Of a stretch of DNA of 64,000 nucleotides, positions 26,958 to 39,281 are shown piece by piece. This DNA is from Lysobacteraceae bacterium NML93-0793. Its GTDB lineage: Bacteria; Pseudomonadota; Gammaproteobacteria; Xanthomonadales; Xanthomonadaceae. The notes under the pieces are model-generated. The model saw nothing but the letters and a program-made list of their open reading frames with translations. It was not told the origin of the DNA and did not search any database. The stretch's first letter is position 1, and each line of letters begins with the position of its first letter. The stretch covers positions 1 to 64,000 of the forward strand of contig NTJG01000009.1 of NCBI GenBank assembly GCA_002324875.1, written 5' to 3'. The position numbers and the translations under genes were made by a program.

Positions 26958-27812
26958 ATGACTTCAAACCATACTTCCGCACTCGACATGGCAACGCCGG
27001 CCGCCAGCCGCAATGCGCGCATGCCCGTCCTGTTCGTTCCGCACGGTGCCGGCCCCTGCTTCTTCATGGACTGGAGCCCCACCGATACCTGGACGCGCAT
27101 GGGGGCTTTCCTCAAGGGCATTGCCCACACGCTGCCGGCAACCCCGCGCGCCATCGTGCTGGTGTCGGGCCACTGGCTGGAGCCGGCCTTCAGCACCACC
27201 GGCCATGCGCGGCCCGGCCTGATCTATGACTACAACGGGTTCCCGCCCCATACCTACGAGCTGACCTATCCGGCGCCCGGCGAGCCCGAGCTGGCGGCGC
27301 GCATCGTGCAACAGCTGCAGGAGGGCGGGCAGCCGGCGCGTGTCGACCCGGCGCGCGGCTACGACCATGGCATGTTCATCCCGCTCAAGCTGATGTTTCC
27401 GAAGGCGGACATCCCGGTAATCCAGCTGTCGCTGCGCCGCGACCTCGACCCGGCCGCCCATATCCAGGCCGGACGCGCGCTTGCGGCGCTGCGCGACGAG
27501 GGCGTGCTGATCGTGGGCAGTGGCATGAGCTTCCACAACATGCGCGGCTATGGTGATCCCCGCTACACCCCGGTGTCGGCCACGTTCGATACATGGCTGA
27601 CCTCAGCGGTCGAGAGCGCCACGCCACGGCGCGAGGCGCTGCTTGCAGACTGGACCAGCGCACCGCATGCCCGCGACAGCCACCCGCCGGGCGGCGAGGA
27701 GCATCTGCTGCCACTGCTGGTCGCGGCCGGCGCGGGAAGCGGCTCGCAAGGCCGCAAGGTCTATTCCGAAGAGGTCATGAAGACCACCCTTTCCGCATTC
27801 CGCTTCGACTGA
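26958..27812 (+). CDS. DODA-type extradiol ring-cleavage dioxygenase (YgiD-like)
   Basis: A 284-residue class III extradiol dioxygenase of the 4,5-DOPA dioxygenase type. The metal-binding and active-site motifs are present: LFVPHGAGPCFF, VLVSGHWLEP, YDYNGFPPHTYELTYPAPG, RGYDHGMFIPLKLMFP and SGMSFHNMRGYG. Enzymes of this family open catechol-like rings with zinc or iron; many bacterial ones have unknown substrates. The downstream SDR follows after 46 bp, and a LysR regulator is divergent. Confidence 0.86.
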   Translation: MTSNHTSALDMATPAASRNARMPVLFVPHGAGPCFFMDWSPTDTWTRMGAFLKGIAHTLPATPRAIVLVSGHWLEPAFSTTGHARPGLIYDYNGFPPHTYELTYPAPGEPELAARIVQQLQEGGQPARVDPARGYDHGMFIPLKLMFPKADIPVIQLSLRRDLDPAAHIQAGRALAALRDEGVLIVGSGMSFHNMRGYGDPRYTPVSATFDTWLTSAVESATPRREALLADWTSAPHARDSHPPGGEEHLLPLLVAAGAGSGSQGRKVYSEEVMKTTLSAFRFD

Positions 27813-27858
27813 TCCGTCCGGGCCCCGGACGATCGTTGCAGACCACAGGAGATTCCGC

Positions 27859-28653
27859 ATGAAGATCGATCTTTCCGGCAAGAGCGCAATCGTCACCGGT
27901 TCCACCGGCGGCATCGGCCTGGCCATCGCCGCCGGCCTCGTACAGGCCGGTGCCAGCGTCACCGTCGTCGGTCGCAGCCAGGCGACGGTGGACGCCGCGC
28001 TCGCGACGCTGCGTGACCAGGGCGCGGGCGATGGCGCCAGCGGCGTGGTCGCCGATCCCGGCACCGCCGAAGGCTGCAGCGCGCTCGTTGCCGCACGTCC
28101 CGATACCGACATCCTCGTCAACAACCTCGGCATCTACGGTGCGCGCGAATTCTTCGACATCGACGATGCGCTGTGGGACCGGTACTGGCAGGTCAACGTG
28201 ATGAGCGGCGTGCGCCTCGGCCGGCACTACGCCCGCGGCATGCGCGAGCGTGGCTGGGGCCGGATCCAGTTCGTCTCCAGCGAATCCGCGCTCAACATTC
28301 CCACCGAGATGGTGCACTACGGCGCGACCAAGTCCGCGCTGCAGGGGCTTTCGCGCGGCCTGGCCAAGGCGCTGGCCGGCACCGGCGTCACCGTCAACAC
28401 GATCCTGCCAGGACCGACGCGCACCGAGGGCGGCGTGCGGATGATGGCCGACCTGGCCGCGGAGCGCGGCGTCAGCGCGACCGAAATGGAAGCGCTGTTC
28501 CTGGCGGAGAACCGTCCGTCGAACCTGCTCGGCCGTTTCGCCACGCCGGAGGAGGTGGCCAGTCTCAGCGTCTACGTGGCGTCGCCGCAGGCGAGCGCCA
28601 CCACGGGTTCGGCGTTGCGGGTCGATGGTGGAACGGTCGAAACGATTGCCTGA
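27859..28653 (+). CDS. Short-chain dehydrogenase/reductase
   Basis: A 264-residue classical SDR. The cofactor motif is VTGSTGGIGLAIAAGL, the structural motif is VNNLGIYG, and the catalytic Ser-Tyr-Lys are in FVSSESALNIPTEMVHYGATKSAL. It ends with the typical GSALRVDGG stretch. A Shine-Dalgarno AGGAG lies before the ATG. It is probably in one transcript with the dioxygenase. The substrate is unknown. Confidence 0.88.
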   Translation: MKIDLSGKSAIVTGSTGGIGLAIAAGLVQAGASVTVVGRSQATVDAALATLRDQGAGDGASGVVADPGTAEGCSALVAARPDTDILVNNLGIYGAREFFDIDDALWDRYWQVNVMSGVRLGRHYARGMRERGWGRIQFVSSESALNIPTEMVHYGATKSALQGLSRGLAKALAGTGVTVNTILPGPTRTEGGVRMMADLAAERGVSATEMEALFLAENRPSNLLGRFATPEEVASLSVYVASPQASATTGSALRVDGGTVETIA

Positions 28654-28782
28654 CGTGTACGCCTCGGCTGGACGATATTGACGGCGCTGGCGGGGCGGGT
28701 ACTTCCGGCCCCAGCTCCCAGGCGTCCGGCTGCGGCCATGCCCGGAACGTCGCCGCGGCATGCGCCGGTGATGCGCCGGCGC

Positions 28783-30672
28783 TCAGACCTCCAGCGTCGC
28801 CAGGTCGCCCTTGGTCTCGAGCCAGGCCTTGCGGTCGCCGGCGCGCTTCTTGGCCAGCAGCATGTCGACCAGCGAGCGCGTCTGCAGGTCGTCGTCGATG
28901 GTGAGCTGCACCAGGCGGCGCGTATCGGGATGGATCGCCGACTCGCGCAACTGGGAGGGATTCATCTCGCCCAGACCCTTGAACCGGGTCACATTGACCT
29001 GGCCCTTGATCTTCTCGCGCTCGATCTTCTCCAGCAGCAGGCGCTTTTCTTCCTCGTCGAGCGCATAGAACACCTGCTTGCCCACGTCGACGCGGAACAG
29101 CGGCGGCATCGCGACGAAGATGTGGCCGGCCGCGACCAGTGCCGGGAAATGGCGCAGGAACAGCGCGCACAGCAGTGTGGCGATGTGCAGGCCGTCGGAG
29201 TCGGCATCGGCCAGGATCACGACCTTGCCGTAGCGCAGGCCGGAGATGTCCTCCTTGCCCGGATCGCAGCCGATCGCGATCGCGAGGTTGTGTACTTCCT
29301 CCGACGCCAGCACCGAGGTGCTCGCCACTTCCCAGGTGTTGAGGATCTTGCCGCGCAACGGGAGGATCGCCTGGAAATCCTTGTCGCGCGCCTGTTTGGC
29401 ACTGCCGCCGGCCGAATCGCCCTCGACGAGGAACAGTTCGGTGCGCGAGAGATCCTGGCTGATACAGTCGGCCAGCTTGCCAGGCAGCGCCGGGCCCTGG
29501 GTGACCTTCTTGCGGACGATCTGCTTCTCGGTCTTGAGCCGCGCGCTGGCGCGGTCGATCGCGAGCTGGGCGATCTTCTCGCCGAGTTCGACGTGCTGAT
29601 TGAGCCACAGGCTGAAGGCATCGTGCGCGGCGCCTTCGACGAATCCCGCGGCCTGGCGCGACGAAAGCCGCTCCTTGGTCTGGCCGGAGAACTGCGGGTC
29701 GGTCATCTTCATCGACAGCACGAAGGCGACGCGGTCCCAGACGTCTTCCGGCGCCAGCTTGACGCCGCGCGGCAACAGATTGCGGAAGTCGCAGAACTCG
29801 CGCAGCGCATCGGTGAACCCGGTGCGCAGGCCGTTGACGTGGGTGCCGTGCTGCGCGGTCGGAATCAGGTTGACGTAGCTCTCCTGCACCAGCTCGCCCT
29901 CGACGACCCAGGCCACCGCCCAGTCGACGGTCTCGGTGTCTTTTTTGAGCGCACCGACGAACAGCTCCGGCGGCAGCAGTTCGCGCTCGGCCAGCTCGCC
30001 CTTGAGGTAATCGCGCAGGCCGTCCTCGAACAGCCACTGGTCGCGCTCGCCGGTCGCCTCGTCGAGCAGGGTCACGGTCAGGCCCGGGCACAGCACCGCC
30101 TTGGCGCGCAGCAGATGGCGCAGCGCACGCACGCTGAATTTCGGACTGTCGAAATACTTCGGATCGGCCCAGAAGCGCACGCGCGTGCCGGTGTTCTTCT
30201 TGCCCACCGTGCCGACCACTTCCAGCGGCGTGGCGCGGTCGCCGTCGCGGAAGGTGATGCGGTGCTCCTGGCCTTCGCGCTTGATGTGCACTTCCACCAG
30301 CGTCGACAGCGCATTGACCACGCTGACGCCGACGCCGTGCAGGCCGCCGCTGAAGGTGTAGTTCTTGTTGCTGAACTTTCCGCCTGCGTGCAGGCGGGTG
30401 AGGATCAGCTCGACGCCCGGAATCTTCTCTTCCGGATGGATGTCGACCGGCATGCCGCGGCCGTCGTCGGACACCTCGCAGCTGCCGTCCTTGAACAGCG
30501 TGACGGCGATCTCGCGGGCATGGCCGGCCAGCGCTTCGTCGACGGCGTTGTCGATGACTTCCTGCGCCAGATGGTTCGGACGCGCGGTGTCGGTGTACAT
30601 GCCGGGGCGGCGCTTGACCGGATCCAGGCCGGAGAGAACTTCGATGTCGGCGGCGTTGTAGCGGGTGTTCAT
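28783..30672 (-). CDS. parE: DNA topoisomerase IV subunit B
   Basis: A 629-residue type IIA topoisomerase ATPase subunit that, with ParC, decatenates daughter chromosomes. The order is GHKL ATPase (NAVDEALAGHA, DDGRGMPVD, GGLHGVGVSVVNALS), transducer, then the TOPRIM domain (LFLVEGDSAGGSAKQARD, LADADSDGLHI) and the C-terminal RFKGLGEMNPSQL. The ATG at 30672 gives MNTRYNAADIEVLSGLDPVK, the family start. The gene stands alone. Confidence 0.96.
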   Translation of the reverse strand: MNTRYNAADIEVLSGLDPVKRRPGMYTDTARPNHLAQEVIDNAVDEALAGHAREIAVTLFKDGSCEVSDDGRGMPVDIHPEEKIPGVELILTRLHAGGKFSNKNYTFSGGLHGVGVSVVNALSTLVEVHIKREGQEHRITFRDGDRATPLEVVGTVGKKNTGTRVRFWADPKYFDSPKFSVRALRHLLRAKAVLCPGLTVTLLDEATGERDQWLFEDGLRDYLKGELAERELLPPELFVGALKKDTETVDWAVAWVVEGELVQESYVNLIPTAQHGTHVNGLRTGFTDALREFCDFRNLLPRGVKLAPEDVWDRVAFVLSMKMTDPQFSGQTKERLSSRQAAGFVEGAAHDAFSLWLNQHVELGEKIAQLAIDRASARLKTEKQIVRKKVTQGPALPGKLADCISQDLSRTELFLVEGDSAGGSAKQARDKDFQAILPLRGKILNTWEVASTSVLASEEVHNLAIAIGCDPGKEDISGLRYGKVVILADADSDGLHIATLLCALFLRHFPALVAAGHIFVAMPPLFRVDVGKQVFYALDEEEKRLLLEKIEREKIKGQVNVTRFKGLGEMNPSQLRESAIHPDTRRLVQLTIDDDLQTRSLVDMLLAKKRAGDRKAWLETKGDLATLEV

Positions 30673-30966
30673 GCGTGCCCGGAGCGGAAAGACCGGCGCA
30701 TGGTAATGGATCGCGCCATCCGGCACTCCGGACGCTCGAAATCGAGGGAAGCCCGGCGCGACCGCATGTAACCGCTTGCAGTTCCGTTAGCGTCGCGTGG
30801 AACCGCCGTAAGACCCCTGTTGTTCAGGCTGAGGCCGGTTTTTACTGGCTAGGTTGAGGCTGTCGAAGGCGACACGCCTCGACGTTCCGCCGGTCCGATC
30901 CCCCCTGGGACCGGTGCGATTGATCCCCTTTCCGATGTCCTTTCATTCCGTTCCAGGGAGAGTCCA

Positions 30967-31266
30967 ATGAAGACCCGCCACGTTCTGTTCGCCGCCATCG
31001 TGTCTGCCGCTTTCGCCGCACCCGCGTTCGCCCAGGAGGCGACGATCGAGCAGGAGGCGCGCGCCGCCCAGGCCGCCGCCCAGCAGGCCGAGACCGATGC
31101 ACAGACGGCCGAAGCCGCGGCCCAGGCCGCCGAGACCGCCGCCCAGAACGCCGCCGTGGAGAGCAGCTACGCGGCCGACGCGGTCAACGAGGCCTATGAC
31201 GCCCAGGCCGAAGCCGAGCAGCAGGCGACCGAGATCGAGGAAGAGGAATCGGGCGATCCGGCCTGA
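30967..31266 (+). CDS. Small alanine-rich exported coiled-coil protein
   Basis: A 99-residue protein with a clean signal peptide (AFAAPAFAQ) and a mature part of about 75 residues composed almost only of Ala, Gln, Glu, Thr and Asp, in a repeating pattern (AAQAAAQQAETDAQTAEAA) that predicts one long helix or coiled coil, ending in an acidic tail (EIEEEESGDPA). There is no lipobox and no C-terminal Lys as in Lpp. It stands alone between parE and pyrG with a stable hairpin after its stop. Function unknown; a periplasmic structural or stress protein is possible. Confidence 0.65.
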   Translation: MKTRHVLFAAIVSAAFAAPAFAQEATIEQEARAAQAAAQQAETDAQTAEAAAQAAETAAQNAAVESSYAADAVNEAYDAQAEAEQQATEIEEEESGDPA

Positions 31267-31289
31267 TCACCGTCGCATTCCGCGTGACC

Positions 31290-31316
31290 GAACGCCCCGG
31301 CCTGGCCGGGGCGTTC
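31290..31316 (+). terminator. Strong GC hairpin after the Ala-rich gene (possible terminator)
   Basis: A perfect 11-bp stem, GAACGCCCCGG / CCGGGGCGTTC, with a 5-base loop lies 24 bp after the small gene. No T tract follows, so intrinsic termination is uncertain. Confidence 0.5.
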
Positions 31317-31384
31317 GCGTTCACCGCCATGGTTTTTCCGCGCCGAGCATCCGCGGCCGGACGCCCGCCGGCGTCAGCCTGTAG

Positions 31385-33951
<2,567 letters not shown>

Positions 33952-34033
33952 TGCGCTGCCCGCGTCGCCGGGTGCGCGCAATGCCGGTGTGCAGCCTGCT
34001 CCAGTGCTGATTCCGGGCACTGTCTGCTTCTGA

Positions 34034-35356
<1,323 letters not shown>

Positions 35357-35375
35357 GCCCGGAGTCGACATCGCC

Positions 35376-35732
35376 ATGCGCGTCCGCGCGTTCCTTCTGG
35401 TGCTGCTGGGCCTGGCCGGGCTGCTCGCCTGGCTGCAGTACAGGCTGTGGTTCGGTGTGGGCGGCACCACGCAGGTGGAGGAACTGCGCGGACGCGTCGA
35501 GGCGCAGGCACGCCAGAACGAGGGGCTGCAGCAGCGCAACGACGCGCTGGCGGCCGAGGTCGCCGATCTGAAATCCGGCGAGGCCGCGATCGAGGAACGC
35601 GCGCGTGGTGAGCTGGGCATGATCAAGCCCGGCGAAACCTTCTATCGGGTGGTCGATGATGCGCGCCTCGCGCCGCTTCCAGCCGAGCACGGCCTCGACC
35701 CCGACGCCGCCACGCGCGGCGAGGCACCGTGA
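35376..35732 (+). CDS. ftsB: Cell division protein FtsB
   Basis: A 118-residue bitopic divisome protein: one N-terminal membrane span ([17 protein letters not shown]), the LWFG motif, then a coiled coil ([35 protein letters not shown]), and the conserved [20 protein letters not shown] end. FtsB bridges FtsL and FtsQ at midcell. Its place between eno and ispD is the standard gammaproteobacterial order, and its stop overlaps the ispD GTG start. Confidence 0.93.
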   Translation: MRVRAFLLVLLGLAGLLAWLQYRLWFGVGGTTQVEELRGRVEAQARQNEGLQQRNDALAAEVADLKSGEAAIEERARGELGMIKPGETFYRVVDDARLAPLPAEHGLDPDAATRGEAP

Positions 35733-36430
35733 CCTGGGTCATCGTGCCCGCGGCCGGGCGCGGTGCGCGCTTCGGCGGTGAGGTGCCGAAGCAGTATCTG
35801 CAGGTCGGCGGTCGCAGCGTGCTCGCGCATACGCTCGCCGCGCTGACGGTGCACGCGGGTGTGGCCGGCGTGGTGCTGGTGACCGGCGCGCAGGATGCAC
35901 CGGCCGCCGCCGCCGCGGAGCTGGCGCTTGCGATGCACGGCAAGCCGCTGCTGCGCACGCCGGGGGGCGCGACGCGCGCCGATTCGGTGTTCGCCGGATT
36001 GGCCGGATTGCCGGACACCGTGCGCGCCGACGATTTCGTGCTGGTGCACGACGCCGCGCGTCCGAATCTCGCCCACGCCGATCTCGATGCGCTGCTCGAA
36101 CGCGGCCGTGCCGATCCGGTGGGCGCGATCCTCGCCGCGCCGGTGCGCGACACGCTCAAACGCGCCGGCGACGACGGTGGTATCGACGGCACCGAGCCAC
36201 GCGAGCGCCTGTGGCGCGCGCTGACGCCGCAGCTGTTCCGCCGCCTGCAGCTGGCACGTGCGCTCGAGGCCGCGGCGGCCGCCGGCGTCGACGTCACCGA
36301 CGAGGCGATGGCCATGGAACGGCAGGGCGCGCGTCCGCTGCTGGTGGAAGGCGCCGACGACAACTTCAAGATCACCACGCCTGCCGATCTGGCGCGTTTC
36401 GAATTCGTGCTGGCGCAGCGCCACCGGTGA
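35729..36430 (+). CDS. ispD: 2-C-methyl-D-erythritol 4-phosphate cytidylyltransferase
   Basis: A 233-residue enzyme of the MEP isoprenoid pathway that attaches CMP to methylerythritol phosphate. The nucleotide-binding motif is [20 protein letters not shown], with [23 protein letters not shown] and the C-terminal [17 protein letters not shown]. The GTG start at 35729 overlaps the ftsB stop. ispF follows 67 bp later. Confidence 0.95.
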   Translation: MTWVIVPAAGRGARFGGEVPKQYLQVGGRSVLAHTLAALTVHAGVAGVVLVTGAQDAPAAAAAELALAMHGKPLLRTPGGATRADSVFAGLAGLPDTVRADDFVLVHDAARPNLAHADLDALLERGRADPVGAILAAPVRDTLKRAGDDGGIDGTEPRERLWRALTPQLFRRLQLARALEAAAAAGVDVTDEAMAMERQGARPLLVEGADDNFKITTPADLARFEFVLAQRHR

Positions 36431-36497
36431 TGCCGGGCGCCGCGTCGCGCGGCGCGGACGGTGGCTTCCGCATCCCTATTTTCCCGGGCGGTCTTCC

Positions 36498-36989
36498 ATG
36501 TCTTCAATTCCCAGCTTCCGCATCGGTCACGGCATCGATGTCCATGCCTTCGGCGACGGCGACCACGTCATGGTCGGCGGCGTGCGCGTGCCGCACAGCC
36601 ATGGCGTGCTCGCGCACAGCGACGGTGACGTCGCCCTGCACGCGCTCTGCGACGCGATGCTCGGCGCGCTCGCGCTCGGCGACATCGGTGTGCATTTCCC
36701 GCCCTCCGACGACCGCTGGAAGGGCGCCGACAGCCGCGCCTTGCTGCGCCATTGCAACGGCCTGTTGGCCGCGCGTGGCTGGCAGGTCGGCAATGCCGAC
36801 GTCACCGTGATCTGCGAGCGCCCGAAGATCGGGCCGCACGCGCAGGCAATGCGCGAGACGATCGCCGCGGATCTCGCCATCGACGTGGACCGGGTCTCGG
36901 TCAAGGCCACCACCAGCGAGCGCCTGGGCTTCACCGGGCGCGGCGAGGGCATCGCCGCGCAGGCGGTGTGCCTGCTCGTCGCGGCATGA
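36498..36989 (+). CDS. ispF: 2-C-methyl-D-erythritol 2,4-cyclodiphosphate synthase
   Basis: A 163-residue MEP-pathway enzyme, next step but one after IspD. It has [18 protein letters not shown] with the zinc ligands Asp and His, [37 protein letters not shown], and the C-terminal [18 protein letters not shown]. The ATG at 36498 gives the usual N-terminus; the frame is open further upstream without similarity. It overlaps truD by ATGA. Confidence 0.95.
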   Translation: MSSIPSFRIGHGIDVHAFGDGDHVMVGGVRVPHSHGVLAHSDGDVALHALCDAMLGALALGDIGVHFPPSDDRWKGADSRALLRHCNGLLAARGWQVGNADVTVICERPKIGPHAQAMRETIAADLAIDVDRVSVKATTSERLGFTGRGEGIAAQAVCLLVAA

Positions 36990-38077
36990 GCGCAGTCGAC
37001 GCTGCGCTGCGCGCGCACGGCGATGCGGTGCTGACGGCGACGATCCGTCAGGATGCCGAGGATTTCCGGGTCGACGAGCTCGATGCATTCGCGCCCAGCG
37101 GGCAGGGCGAGCACCTGCTGCTGACCATCGAGAAGCGCGGTATGAACACCCAGTTCGTCGCCTGCCTGCTCGCGCAATGGGCGGGCGTGGACGAGCGCGC
37201 GGTCGGTTACGCCGGGCTCAAAGACCGGCACGCGCTGACCATCCAGCGTTTCAGCGTGCAGTTGCCGGGGCGCGCCGATCCGGAGAGCGCCGCGCTCGAG
37301 GCGATGGCGGCGGGCGCGGGGCAGGGGCTGCGCGTGCTGGCCGCGGCGCGACATTCGCGCAAGCTGCCGCGCGGCGCCCTTGCCGGCAATCGCTTCGAAC
37401 TGACGCTTCGCGAGGTCGCAGGCGATGCGGCCGCGATCGACGCGCGCCTGCGACGCATCGCCGATGCGGGCGTGCCCAACTACTTCGGCGAGCAGCGCTT
37501 CGGTCACGGCGGCGGCAATGTCGCCAAGGCGCTGGCGATGTTCGCCGCGCCGCGCCGACGGGTCGCGCGGGACCAGCGGGCGATGCTGCTGTCGTCGGCG
37601 CGATCGGCGCTGTTCAACCGGGTGCTGGCGGCGCGGGTCGGCGCGGGATCCTGGGAGACGGGACTCGACGGCGAGGTGTGGATGCTGGCCGGCACCCGCA
37701 GCGTGTTCGGCCCCGAGGCGCGCAGCGCCGAACTCGACGCGCGCGCCGCCGCGCACGACATCCATCCGACCGCGCCGCTGTGGGGACGCGGCACGCTGCG
37801 CACCACGGGCGAGGCACGCGCCTGCGAGCTCGCGGCGCTGGACGACCCCGAGGCGGTCGCGCTGCGGGCCGGGCTCGAACACGCGGGGCTGGAACAGGAT
37901 CGGCGTGCCACCCGCCTGCTGCCAGGCGCGCTGTCCTGGGATTGGCGCGATGCCGCCACGCTGACGCTGGCATTCGCATTGCCGGCCGGGTGTTACGCCA
38001 CGGCCGTGCTCGCCGAACTCGGTGCCATCCGCAATGCCGCCGGTCGGGTGGAGGCCACCGCGCCGACGGACGGTTGA
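36986..38077 (+). CDS. truD: tRNA pseudouridine(13) synthase
   Basis: A 363-residue enzyme that makes pseudouridine 13 in tRNA-Glu. The TruD pattern is clear: [47 protein letters not shown] with the catalytic Asp, [14 protein letters not shown], and a C-terminal part with [10 protein letters not shown]-like and LWGRG elements. It is translationally coupled to ispF. The surE and pcm genes that often follow truD are not here. Confidence 0.93.
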   Translation: MSAVDAALRAHGDAVLTATIRQDAEDFRVDELDAFAPSGQGEHLLLTIEKRGMNTQFVACLLAQWAGVDERAVGYAGLKDRHALTIQRFSVQLPGRADPESAALEAMAAGAGQGLRVLAAARHSRKLPRGALAGNRFELTLREVAGDAAAIDARLRRIADAGVPNYFGEQRFGHGGGNVAKALAMFAAPRRRVARDQRAMLLSSARSALFNRVLAARVGAGSWETGLDGEVWMLAGTRSVFGPEARSAELDARAAAHDIHPTAPLWGRGTLRTTGEARACELAALDDPEAVALRAGLEHAGLEQDRRATRLLPGALSWDWRDAATLTLAFALPAGCYATAVLAELGAIRNAAGRVEATAPTDG

Positions 38078-38142
38078 GCGGGGCGGCCGCGCCGGGTGTA
38101 AAGCGGCGGAAGGCCACTGTCGGCCGGTCGCGGAGCAGACGC

Positions 38143-38373
38143 ATGACCACCCGGGCACGAGGCAAGCGGTTCGCGCTTTCGGTGCTGACGACAGCCGTGA
38201 TGGCCGGGTGCGCCACCCAGTCGCCGCGACAGGCGAGTGCGCCACCCAAGGCCCCCGGCTTGATGGTCACGGACAGCGCCTACATCGCCCGGGTCGAGCA
38301 GAAGGCGTTGCGACGCGGACTGCAGGTGCAGTGGGTCAATCCTCCGAAGCGGCGCACCCCGCGCGCCGATTGA
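38143..38373 (+). CDS. Small putative lipoprotein
   Basis: A 76-residue predicted lipoprotein: basic N-terminus (TTRARGKRF), hydrophobic core, lipobox VMAGC (Cys23), then a short mature part with SAYIARVEQKALRRGLQVQWVNPP and a basic tail. It lies 65 bp after truD and converges with the response-regulator gene. It looks like a small xanthomonad-specific surface protein; function unknown. Confidence 0.65.
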   Translation: MTTRARGKRFALSVLTTAVMAGCATQSPRQASAPPKAPGLMVTDSAYIARVEQKALRRGLQVQWVNPPKRRTPRAD

Positions 38374-38382
38374 CCGGCCGGA

Positions 38383-39048
38383 TCAACCGGTGACGCGCTG
38401 CGCCGGATCGGTGATGTCGAGCCCGCGCAGGATCACGCCCGCATGGGTGCGGTTGCGCGCGCCGAGCTTTTCGAAGATCGCCGACATGTGCGCCTTGATC
38501 GTGCGCTCCTGCACGTCCAGGCGATCGGCGATCTGCTTGTTGAGCAGGCCTTCGGCCACCAGCGACAGCACCCGGAACTGCTGCGGCGTCAGGCTGGCCA
38601 GCCGCGCCGCGAGATCCATGTCCTCGGGCGCCGACTGCGCGCGCGCCACTGCGGCGCGCAGCGCGGGTGGCAGCCACTGCTCGCAGGCCAGCACGGTGCG
38701 GATCGCGTCGCGCAATTCGCCCAGGCCCGCGCTCTTGGGAATGTAGCCGGCAACGCCGTGGTCGAGTGCACGGCGCACGACCCGCGGATCCTCGTTCGCC
38801 GAGACCAGCACCACCGCCACGGCCGGAAACTGCGCGCGGATCGCCGCCAGCCCGGCCAGTCCGTGATTGCCGGGCATGTGCAGATCCAGCAGCACGAGAT
38901 CCACATCGTCCTCGGCTTCCAGCAGCGCCAGCACGCCGGCCAGCGTCTCGGCCTCGCGGGTAACGACATCGGGCGCGGCATCGGCGGCCGCGCCACGCAG
39001 CGCGGCGCGGAACAGCGGATGGTCGTCGGCGATGAGCAGCTTGGGCAT
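38383..39048 (-). CDS. NarL/LuxR-type response regulator (orphan)
   Basis: A 221-residue two-component regulator. The receiver has the acidic pocket LIADDHP, the phospho-acceptor Asp in LVLLDLHMPGNHG, the Thr/Ser position VLVSANED and the Lys in GYIPKSAG. The C-terminal LuxR HTH reads LTPQQFRVLSLVAEGLLNKQIADRLDVQERTIKAHMSAIFEKLGARNRTHA. No histidine kinase lies next to it. The heptamer array sits directly upstream of its start. Confidence 0.9.
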   Translation of the reverse strand: MPKLLIADDHPLFRAALRGAAADAAPDVVTREAETLAGVLALLEAEDDVDLVLLDLHMPGNHGLAGLAAIRAQFPAVAVVLVSANEDPRVVRRALDHGVAGYIPKSAGLGELRDAIRTVLACEQWLPPALRAAVARAQSAPEDMDLAARLASLTPQQFRVLSLVAEGLLNKQIADRLDVQERTIKAHMSAIFEKLGARNRTHAGVILRGLDITDPAQRVTG

Positions 39049-39054
39049 CGGGCG

Positions 39055-39117
39055 GTGACTGGTGATTCGTGATTCGTGATGGGTGATGGGTGACGGGTGA
39101 TGGGTGATTCGTGATTC
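39055..39117. repeat. Heptamer tandem repeat array, nine units
   Basis: Nine consecutive 7-base units, variants of GTGATTC and GTGATGG: GTGACTG, GTGATTC twice, GTGATGG twice, GTGACGG, GTGATGG, GTGATTC twice. The array starts 7 bp upstream of the response-regulator start. A reverse-complement echo (GTCACCCATCAC at 39165-39176, then CCGTCAC) lies about 50 bp further on. Confidence 0.9.
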
Positions 39118-39281
39118 GAAGGAGCCGCGGACGCACGGGGTCTCGCCGGGTGAAGCGCCTACGAGTCACCCATCACAAGTTGCCCGTCACGGCGCTCGAT
39201 CACCTTAGCAAGCACCGCCGAGGTCCGGGCCTGGTACCAAAGTACGATGGCCGCTGCCCGGCGCGCTGCTACGGTGCCTGC

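Noticed and set aside
39055-39117. Possible CRISPR array
   Set aside because: Units are seven bases long and directly adjacent, with no spacers and no cas genes.
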